Positions 6,411-11,907 of a stretch of DNA of 11,907 nucleotides are shown piece by piece. The DNA comes from Syntrophorhabdaceae bacterium PtaU1.Bin034. Its GTDB lineage: Bacteria; Desulfobacterota_G; Syntrophorhabdia; Syntrophorhabdales; WCHB1-27. Under the pieces are notes generated by a model. It was given only the letters and a program-made list of their open reading frames with translations. It was not told where the DNA came from and did not search any database. The first letter of the stretch is position 1; each line of letters begins with the position of its first letter. The stretch covers positions 1 through 11,907 of the forward strand of contig MVRP01000125.1 of the NCBI GenBank assembly GCA_002067405.1. The letters are read 5' to 3'. The translations under genes and the position numbers were made by a program.

Positions 6411-7229
6411 CTATCGGGAGTGCTTTTTCCATCTGAAGGGATCTGTGGTCGTCCTCTGGCCCGATGCCGACGGTGCCACTTCTTCAGCAGTTGCTCGTTC
6501 AGCTTCACAGTTGTGTTCGGGAAAAGCAGCGAGAGGTGTATCATGTTCCTTCTGGCATTGGCGATCCATAGACTCTTTCGCCCCGTCTTCGCCGTGGTCG
6601 GCCGACGCCCTGCCGGCATAGTCGATTGCGATCTCTCCGCTGCAATGCGGACAGCGCAGAGAAAAGGGCGGTCGTACGCTTTCATGGAGCAGCACCATCC
6701 GAGACGGTTTCGTTTGCACTTCATGGTCGCCCCCAAGAAAGTCCCCTCCATCCGATCTTTCGGCTCTCATCGCTTTCTGTACATTAATAGTCTCTTTGAG
6801 TTCCTCCGGCCTTTCCACAAACTCGATGATCGTCTCACCCGCCGTGGCCGCCGTCTGGACTGATATGCTTCCGTAGCCGAAGATTCTTCCTAATATGGTC
6901 TGTTCCACCAAAATGTCATTGATCTTGTCGAGGGGGTTTTCTTTGGACCGGTGCGTCAAAATACCCCATTCGTCAATCAACCTATCATTCGTGACCACCC
7001 AGATATTTACCCTCCTATCCAGGTAACGGTAGAGAAAGAAGGCCCCGGAAAGAGCCACAGCATAAGGCAACAAATAGTTCAATAGAGCTTCAAACCCGAG
7101 AATCTTGACGTGGCGAACTGGCACGTAGAGACAAACCGCTGCGAGAAACAGGGCCGGCTTCATCAGAACAACCCAATGTTTCCTCACGACGAGTGCGACG
7201 GTTTCGCCGGGCTGCAGTTTTGTGCGCAT
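6411..7229 (-). CDS. Membrane protein with bacterial PH domain (bPH2/DUF304) and C-terminal CxxC tail
   Basis: A 272-residue protein. Two hydrophobic segments (about 19-38 and 47-68) predict a membrane hairpin. A bPH2 domain follows at about 74-150, with WVVTNDRLIDEWGILTHR, the PLDKINDILVEQTILGRIFGYG core and SISVQTAATAGETI, as in YdbS/YdbT-like proteins. The tail (151-272) is hydrophilic. It carries one zinc-knuckle-like CPHC (193-196), a second possible pair (C225, C241) that lacks CxxC spacing, and a low-complexity end. The start at 7229 has GGAGG 5 nt upstream. An in-frame ATG at 7313 would add 28 residues but has no comparable ribosome binding site. The gene stands convergent to the 116-residue ORF and divergent from the HTH operon. 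Its role is unknown; membrane-associated scaffolding or sensing is possible. Confidence 0.78.
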   Translation of the reverse strand: MRTKLQPGETVALVVRKHWVVLMKPALFLAAVCLYVPVRHVKILGFEALLNYLLPYAVALSGAFFLYRYLDRRVNIWVVTNDRLIDEWGILTHRSKENPLDKINDILVEQTILGRIFGYGSISVQTAATAGETIIEFVERPEELKETINVQKAMRAERSDGGDFLGGDHEVQTKPSRMVLLHESVRPPFSLRCPHCSGEIAIDYAGRASADHGEDGAKESMDRQCQKEHDTPLAAFPEHNCEAERATAEEVAPSASGQRTTTDPFRWKKHSR

Positions 7230-7378
7230 GAAAGCCTCCGGAAAGATTTTCAGGAGTATTACTCCGACCGAGAAAACACCAAAGATACGAAAGGTACGAT
7301 ACGGACGCATCATGCCTTAGGGATCTCCTGCAAGTCGTTCCACTACTGTGGTTTCTTGCGTGCTTATAGAACATTTCC

Positions 7379-7407
7379 TTGACGATCTTTGTCCGGTTAG
7401 GTAGACT
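7379..7407 (+). promoter_or_regulatory. Candidate sigma-70 promoter of the HTH-helicase operon
   Basis: TTGACG and TAGACT are separated by exactly 17 bp (five and four matches to consensus). Transcription would start near 7414, giving a leader of about 100 nt that contains both inverted repeats ahead of the HTH gene. This is a pattern match only. A TTGACA at 7422-7427 has no suitable -10 partner. Confidence 0.4.
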
Positions 7408-7452
7408 TCCATTTGGTTTCATTGACATACATAGATAACTAAACCCGGTAAG

Positions 7453-7471
7453 CCCCCGGCTCCGCCAGGGG
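7453..7471 (+). promoter_or_regulatory. GC-rich imperfect palindrome in the operon leader
   Basis: CCCC-GGC and GCC-GGGG pair around a TCC loop with a single C/A mismatch, giving a compact stable hairpin in DNA or RNA. It sits 43 bp before the HTH start and downstream of the candidate promoter. It could be an operator for the HTH protein or an RNA control element. It lacks a T-run, so it is not a standard terminator. Confidence 0.45.
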
Positions 7472-7477
7472 ACTCGC

Positions 7478-7490
7478 GAAGTTTGACTTC
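7478..7490 (+). promoter_or_regulatory. Second small inverted repeat in the operon leader
   Basis: GAAGT-TTG-ACTTC is a perfect 5-bp-arm inverted repeat placed 6 bp after the GC-rich palindrome and 14 bp before the HTH gene's Shine-Dalgarno (GAGAGG at 7505-7510). Short arms can arise by chance; the tandem arrangement with the larger palindrome is what makes it notable. Confidence 0.3.
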
Positions 7491-7514
7491 TCGGACGTCT
7501 GATAGAGAGGTGAA

Positions 7515-7778
7515 ATGGCAACAGCGGAACGATGGGTAGGCGTCGATGATGTGGCCGCCCACCTTGGGGTGGCGAAGGACTCCGTCTACAGATGGATTGA
7601 AGAACGGGGGCTGCCCGCCCACCGGGTGGGACGGCTTTTTCGCTTCAAATTGTCTGAAATAGACACCTGGGTGAGACAGGGCAAGGAGGGCGTGAAAGCT
7701 TCAAATCCCGCAAAGAAGCGACCGTCTTCCCGATCAACATCGAAAGCACCTTCAGGAAAGAAGGAGGGGAATGAGTAG
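7515..7778 (+). CDS. Excisionase/MerR-type helix-turn-helix DNA-binding protein
   Basis: An 87-residue DNA-binding protein. Residues 7-56 form a winged HTH of the excisionase (HTH_17) type: WVGVDDVAAHLGVAKDSVYR then WIEERGLPAHRVGRLFRF and a final LSEIDTWV helix. The last 30 residues are a basic Ser/Lys/Pro-rich tail, probably disordered and adding non-specific DNA contacts. GAGAGG lies 4 nt before the ATG. Its stop codon lies inside the helicase gene (8-bp overlap), so both are made from one mRNA. No integrase gene is beside it, so it is more likely the regulator or DNA-targeting subunit of the helicase operon than a recombination directionality factor. The inverted repeats just upstream are natural candidate binding sites. 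Confidence 0.85.
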   Translation: MATAERWVGVDDVAAHLGVAKDSVYRWIEERGLPAHRVGRLFRFKLSEIDTWVRQGKEGVKASNPAKKRPSSRSTSKAPSGKKEGNE

Positions 7779-10700
7779 CGGTTCGCTCACGTCTCAGATC
7801 GGGCAGCGAATATCTCTTCCCGGGCATTTTGACCTTCCAGTGATCCTGGAAGATGCCCGACCGCTCGGCCCCGATGATTCGGCAGGCTATGAGTGTCGGG
7901 TTCGTCTTGCCGACGGCTCCCTGGAAGAGGCCGTCATCTCGGCAGAAGAGGCCGCAACTCTCCTGAAAGAAACTCCGGTCGAGGCAAAGCTCCAAAGCCC
8001 TGTCGATGCAGAGAAACTTCGCCTGTTGGTTGAATCTGCCCGGATACGGCTTGCGCATGCACATGATCAGCAGTTCGCTGTGAGTCTTTCGGGCATTCGC
8101 ACCCTGCCGCACCAGATCGAGGCAGTGTACCAGGCAATGCTCCCCCAACCCAGGCTACGTTTCCTTCTGGCCGACGACCCCGGAGCCGGGAAAACGATTA
8201 TGGCCGGGCTCCTCGTGAAGGAACTCAAACTGCGAGAAGCCGTCGAACGCATTCTTATCCTGTGCCCTGCGCCCCTCACTATCCAATGGCAGGATGAGAT
8301 GCTTCGCTGGTTCGGGGAACCCTTCGACATTATCTTTTCCGCCGTTGACCAGCAGCAACTGACAAATCCCTGGCAGAGGTCTTCTCAGGTCATTGCTTCC
8401 CTTGACTATGCCAAGCAGGAAGAAGTCCGCGAACGGGTCTGGCAACAACGGTGGGATCTTATCATCATTGATGAGGCCCACAAATGCTCAGCTCGGACGG
8501 CTTCGGGCGGGCAGAATCGCGAATCTAAGGTTGTCACGACCAAGCGTTATGATCTGGCCTCTCGCCTTACATATCACGCCGATCATGTTCTTTTGCTTAC
8601 CGCGACTCCCCACCATGGGGATGAAGACAAGTTCGCTCACTTCCTTCGGCTGATCGATCCCGACCTGTTCCCGGAGCCGCATCGTTTAGGGAAGCAGGCC
8701 ACTGAAATAAGACAAAACGTTTTCAAACTCGGCAAGGATTCGCCCTGGTGTCTGCGTCGCCTCAAGGAAGACCTCAGAGACGCGAACGGCAAACGGCTCT
8801 TCCCTGATCGGCACGCACACACTGTAACATTCCACCTCAACAACGACGAGTACTATCTCTACAAGAGCGTTACTGCGTATATTAACGAATTCATTCCCCA
8901 GCAGACAGGGCAAAGGCGCACGTCGGCAGCCCTGACTCGAACGGTTCTCCAACGCCGGCTTGTAAGTTCAACCTGCGCCATCCATGAATCGCTCAAACGC
9001 CGTCTGAAGAAACAGGAGGACCTTCTTGAGGAACTTCAGAGGCTCACCCCTGCGCAACGGGCCAAGCGTTTAGCTGCGCTGCAGGGACAATTACCCGACA
9101 TCGAACAGGACGAGGATGATCTCGACGATGCCGTCCGGGACCAATTGGCAGATGAATACACGGCGGCGCTCGAACTGGAGCAGCTGCGCGCAGAAGTATC
9201 TGCCCTCAAGGAGTTGGTGGAGCAAGCCCGACAGGTTCGGGAAAACGCGAGCGATTCGAAATTGGCCTCCCTGAAGAAGTGTCTGGGTGAGGCTCAATTC
9301 CTGGAGTTGCGGGACGGCAGGGGGAAGCTTCTCATTTTCACCGAGCACCGGGATACCCTTGGCTACATACGCAATCATCTTGAAAGATGGGGGTATAGCA
9401 CCTGTGAAATCCACGGCGGCATGAATCCTCATGAACGTAAGCGGGCACAGGAGGTCTTCAGGATCGGCGCACAGGTATGCATAGCGACAGAGGCTGCGGG
9501 TGAAGGCATCAACCTCCAGTTCTGCCACCTGATGATCAACTATGATATGCCATGGAACCCGACCCGCCTGGAGCAACGTCTGGGGAGGATCCATCGCATC
9601 GGCCAGGATCGGGACGTCTATGCCTTCAATTTTGTGGCTACCGATTCCGAGGACGGCCAACCCATTGTCGAAGGCCGGATTCTTCATCGTCTTTTGGAAA
9701 AGCTGGACCAGATGAATGAAGCCCTTGAAGGCCGCGTATTCGATGTCATCGGCGAAGTGCTGTCGCTAAACGACATTAATCTTCCGGACATGCTCCGCGA
9801 TGCGGCGTATGATCCGAAACGGCTTGACGAGTATCTCGATCAGATTGACCGCATAGAGCCGACCAAACTCAAGGAATACGAAGAAGCGACCGGCATTGCC
9901 CTTGCGAGGAGCCACGTGGACTTTAGCGCATTCCAGCGCCGTAACCTCGAGATTGAAGAGCGTCGTCTCATGCCGCGTTATGTGGAAGCTCAATTCGTCG
10001 CAGCCGCTCGCGAAGTGGGGCTTCGGGTGGAGCCGAGAGCCGACGGCCTTTGGCGCGTGGAACATGTTCTTGCGGATTTGCGGTCGGAACGCCTGCATTC
10101 CGTCCAGAAGGTCGGGAAAGCCGAAACCACCTACCGAAAAGTGACTTTCCACAAACACCACCTTGAGCAGGACGCCCACGTTGATGCGATGTTGGTGGGG
10201 CCAGGCCATCCCCTTTATGCAGCAGTTGACGAAAAGCTCAACGAGCGCCTCGCCGGGACGATCGGCGGCATCGGTTTCTACGTCGATCCTCTAAGCAAGG
10301 AACCTTACGACGTCCATCTCTTCGAGATATCGATTCGTGGCAAAGACTCAAAGGGCAATGATGTGCCTCTCTATGGCGAACTGGTGGCCGTCCGGGAGGA
10401 GAGAGGAAATTACGAAGTGATCCCCAGTGACCTCCTCCTCAACCTGGCGGCTCATCCTCACCCACCGCAAGAGATTGATCCAGCTCCCACACAGGGAGCG
10501 GCGGATTTCCTCAAACGCACTTATCAGCTCGAATGCCGTGCCCGTTGTCAGAAGGAAAGGCAGCATTTTGCGCGCGTCTGCCGGGAGTATCTTGAGAAGT
10601 CTTTCAAGGCCAGGATTGACAGGGCTCAGGAACGGGCCATGCTACTTGCGGCGGAGGCTTTCTCCAAACCGGAATACAAGTTGACCGCTGAGGAGGCCCG

Positions 10701-11289
10701 CAAGTACGTGGACGAGCTTCAGAGGGCCCGCCAGGAAAGACTCGATGGCCTGAAACGGCTTGAGATCGCGAGAACAGGGCCTGTGAAGCATGTGGGCACC
10801 GCTATCGTTCTGCCTCCTGATGCGGATACGAGAGCCAAGCTCGCCGACCTTGCTGATGAACTCGACCCGAACGTTCGTCGGCAGAGCGAGATCGCTGCGG
10901 AGGACAAGGTCATCGAGGCGCTGATTGAGGAAGGGTTTCCCGCAGATCGTATCGAGCGGGTCGGTCACCTGAAATTAGGCTTCGATATCCGCGCCCATAG
11001 AATCGCCGACGTTGCCACCGGCGAGATTTTCGTGAAGAGAATCGAGGTCAAAGGGCGCCTGCGGGGACAGCCCATTCGCCTTACCACGAACGAATGGTAT
11101 AAGGCCCAGCAACTGGCTGAGACTTACTGGCTGTACGTTGTCTGGGATCCCTTGGGTAATTCGCCCGAACTTGTACCCATCTGCAACCCTGTCGCGAAGC
11201 TGGACCACGCCAAACGCGAGATCGTAGCAGCGAGGTTCTATGAAATTCCGGCGGAGGCGGTGCAGCAAGCAGTAAGGGGGGGTCCATGA
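7771..11289 (+). CDS. SNF2/RapA-type superfamily 2 helicase with C-terminal DUF3883 (DrmD-like architecture)
   Basis: A 1172-residue DNA-dependent ATPase. Helicase lobe 1 has GIRTLPHQIEAVY (108-120), Walker A DDPGAGKT (135-142), DEAH (234-237) and TATPHHGDED (277-286). A charged, partly coiled-coil insertion spans about 405-510. Lobe 2 has LLIFTEHRDTLGYIR, TEAAGEGINLQ (573-583) and the arginine-finger motif QRLGRIHRIGQ (602-612). A long middle region follows. A Glu/Arg-rich helical segment (about 925-1000) precedes the C-terminal DUF3883 domain (about 1065-1130: RIEVKGRLRG, LTTNEW, YWLYVVWDP), which may be a degenerate nuclease-like or binding fold. All ATPase motifs look intact. AGGAGG lies 3 nt before the ATG, inside the HTH gene. 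The architecture resembles DrmD of DISARM and other defence-island helicases; assignment to a named system is not possible from this window. Confidence 0.88.
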   Translation: MSSGSLTSQIGQRISLPGHFDLPVILEDARPLGPDDSAGYECRVRLADGSLEEAVISAEEAATLLKETPVEAKLQSPVDAEKLRLLVESARIRLAHAHDQQFAVSLSGIRTLPHQIEAVYQAMLPQPRLRFLLADDPGAGKTIMAGLLVKELKLREAVERILILCPAPLTIQWQDEMLRWFGEPFDIIFSAVDQQQLTNPWQRSSQVIASLDYAKQEEVRERVWQQRWDLIIIDEAHKCSARTASGGQNRESKVVTTKRYDLASRLTYHADHVLLLTATPHHGDEDKFAHFLRLIDPDLFPEPHRLGKQATEIRQNVFKLGKDSPWCLRRLKEDLRDANGKRLFPDRHAHTVTFHLNNDEYYLYKSVTAYINEFIPQQTGQRRTSAALTRTVLQRRLVSSTCAIHESLKRRLKKQEDLLEELQRLTPAQRAKRLAALQGQLPDIEQDEDDLDDAVRDQLADEYTAALELEQLRAEVSALKELVEQARQVRENASDSKLASLKKCLGEAQFLELRDGRGKLLIFTEHRDTLGYIRNHLERWGYSTCEIHGGMNPHERKRAQEVFRIGAQVCIATEAAGEGINLQFCHLMINYDMPWNPTRLEQRLGRIHRIGQDRDVYAFNFVATDSEDGQPIVEGRILHRLLEKLDQMNEALEGRVFDVIGEVLSLNDINLPDMLRDAAYDPKRLDEYLDQIDRIEPTKLKEYEEATGIALARSHVDFSAFQRRNLEIEERRLMPRYVEAQFVAAAREVGLRVEPRADGLWRVEHVLADLRSERLHSVQKVGKAETTYRKVTFHKHHLEQDAHVDAMLVGPGHPLYAAVDEKLNERLAGTIGGIGFYVDPLSKEPYDVHLFEISIRGKDSKGNDVPLYGELVAVREERGNYEVIPSDLLLNLAAHPHPPQEIDPAPTQGAADFLKRTYQLECRARCQKERQHFARVCREYLEKSFKARIDRAQERAMLLAAEAFSKPEYKLTAEEARKYVDELQRARQERLDGLKRLEIARTGPVKHVGTAIVLPPDADTRAKLADLADELDPNVRRQSEIAAEDKVIEALIEEGFPADRIERVGHLKLGFDIRAHRIADVATGEIFVKRIEVKGRLRGQPIRLTTNEWYKAQQLAETYWLYVVWDPLGNSPELVPICNPVAKLDHAKREIVAARFYEIPAEAVQQAVRGGP

Positions 11290-11907
11290 CGAAACAACCC
11301 AGAAAACCGGACAACAAGTTGGATGTCCACTACGATACCATCCTCGGAGATATTTCCGGCGTCATCGAGGCGGCCAGAAGGTCTGCGGCCAGGTCGGTAA
11401 ATTGCATCATGACCTCAGCCTACTGGCTGATTGGGCGGCGCATCGTGGAGGAAGAGCAGAGAGGACAGGAACGCGCGGCGTATGGGGAAAAACTGCTTAA
11501 ACGGCTGTCCAGCGACCTCGCCAATCGTTTTGGAAGAGGATTCGGGGTCGATAATCTCCAGCGATTTCGTGTCTTCTATCTCTCTTATCCCGCGGAAAGG
11601 ATATACGCGACACTGTCGCGTATATCGCATGGCGAGGATCTGATGCCGAATGACGCGACACTGCCGCGTATATCTCAAACTCCGTTGTTGGACGGTCCGG
11701 ACAGTCCGATTCTCCAGACGGTATCTGGAGAGTTATCCCTTACCAATATCGCGCGCTCTTTTCCGTTGCCGTGGTCCGCCTACGTGCGCTTGCTTGCAGT
11801 CAAGAATGAACAGGCTCGCAGGTTCTATGAAGCGGAGGCTCTACGAGGCGGATGGTCGGTGCGGCAACTCGATCGACAAATCAACTCGCAGTTCTACGAG
11901 CGGACAG
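11286..11907 (+). CDS. DUF1016/YhcG-type protein, N-terminal part (cut by the window edge)
   Basis: 207 codons are open to the right edge. The ATG overlaps the helicase stop (ATGA), with a G-rich AAGGGGGG ribosome binding site 3 nt before it. The DUF1016 N-terminal domain is recognisable. It has AYWLIGRRIVEEEQRG (45-60), YGEKLLKRLSSDL (66-78), RGFGVDNLQRFRVFYL (84-99), then LPWSAYVRLLAV (161-172), ARRFYEAEALRGGWSVRQLD (177-196) and RQINSQFYER. Full-length family members (YhcG) carry a PD-(D/E)XK nuclease domain further C-terminal, which would lie outside this window. Between the two conserved blocks is a linker with a near-repeat, ATLSRIS (108-114) and ATLPRIS (124-130), encoded by a striking DNA repeat. 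Coupling to the helicase suggests a joint helicase-nuclease function. Confidence 0.85.
   Translation, partial: MTKQPRKPDNKLDVHYDTILGDISGVIEAARRSAARSVNCIMTSAYWLIGRRIVEEEQRGQERAAYGEKLLKRLSSDLANRFGRGFGVDNLQRFRVFYLSYPAERIYATLSRISHGEDLMPNDATLPRISQTPLLDGPDSPILQTVSGELSLTNIARSFPLPWSAYVRLLAVKNEQARRFYEAEALRGGWSVRQLDRQINSQFYERT
11601..11625. repeat. Perfect 11-bp-arm palindrome inside the DUF1016 gene
   Basis: ATATACGCGAC and GTCGCGTATAT are perfect reverse complements separated by ACT. It lies wholly within coding sequence, at the linker between the two conserved blocks of DUF1016. Confidence 0.85.
11605..11674 (+). repeat. In-frame direct repeat pair covering the palindrome core
   Basis: A 22-bp unit (11605-11626) recurs at 11653-11674 with one mismatch (T to C at the equivalent of 11616). 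The offset is 48 bp, exactly 16 codons, so both copies are read in the same frame. The second copy keeps the right arm and most of the left arm but loses the outer left bases, making its palindrome shorter. Only two copies are present. Confidence 0.8.

Noticed and set aside
7230..7313. Upstream start (ATG at 7313) for the PH-domain protein
   Set aside because: GGAGG 5 nt before the ATG at 7229 strongly favours that start; the family also normally begins near the KLQPGE segment.
7090..7521. 143-codon minus-strand ORF spanning the PH-gene start and operon leader
   Set aside because: It overlaps the PH gene in another frame; the product is Arg/Ser-rich without domains.
7515..7778. Excisionase of an integrated phage or ICE
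   Set aside because: No integrase or attachment repeats are visible, and the gene overlaps the helicase gene, so operon regulator or subunit is more likely.
9091..9687. 198-codon minus-strand ORF inside the helicase
   Set aside because: It is antisense to the helicase lobe 2 motifs and has no recognisable domain.
11601..11674. CRISPR-like repeats
   Set aside because: Only two copies, in frame within a coding gene and with a non-spacer-like interval.

Overview
The window looks like part of a bacterial chromosome carrying an accessory or defence island. Gram-negative-type features include a Sec-exported lytic transglycosylase, strong GGAGG ribosome binding sites and a class II (B12-dependent) ribonucleotide reductase. 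Together they fit an anaerobic or facultative bacterium, for example a Desulfobacterota-like lineage. That taxonomic guess is inference only; no rRNA or tRNA gene is present to anchor it. I see eleven protein genes, two of them cut by the window edges.

Left part (1-1750): an ssb gene followed at 10 bp by the start of a class II ribonucleotide reductase (nrdJ), both on the minus strand and clearly one transcription unit. Divergent from them is a small secreted VirB1/IpgF-like lytic transglycosylase. Middle part (1888-4725, minus strand): an OLD-family ATPase/TOPRIM nuclease gene followed 3 bp later by a UvrD-like helicase gene. This is the architecture of the Gabija anti-phage system (GajA then GajB). 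The stretch looks richer in A+T than its surroundings, suggesting horizontal acquisition. Next, after a gene-free spacer of about 360 bp, a uracil-DNA-glycosylase-superfamily gene reads rightward, followed by an unrecognised 116-residue protein gene that ends in a textbook GNRA-loop terminator.

Right part (6411-11907): a minus-strand membrane protein with a bacterial PH domain stands back to back with a plus-strand operon. That operon has a small excisionase-type HTH protein, a 1172-residue SNF2-type helicase ending in a DUF3883 domain, and a DUF1016/YhcG-type protein cut by the window edge. The three genes overlap (8 bp and 4 bp) and so are translationally coupled. A candidate sigma-70 promoter and two inverted repeats lie in the leader of about 100 nt ahead of the HTH gene. 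The helicase has the same general architecture as DrmD of DISARM, but its partner is a DUF1016 protein instead of a DISARM core gene inside the window. The system is therefore either a relative of known defence modules or an incompletely described one that continues beyond the right edge.

The most interesting items are the HTH-helicase-DUF1016 operon with its structured leader, a perfect 11-bp-arm palindrome that is partly duplicated in frame inside the DUF1016 gene, and a compact GajB with a cysteine cluster.
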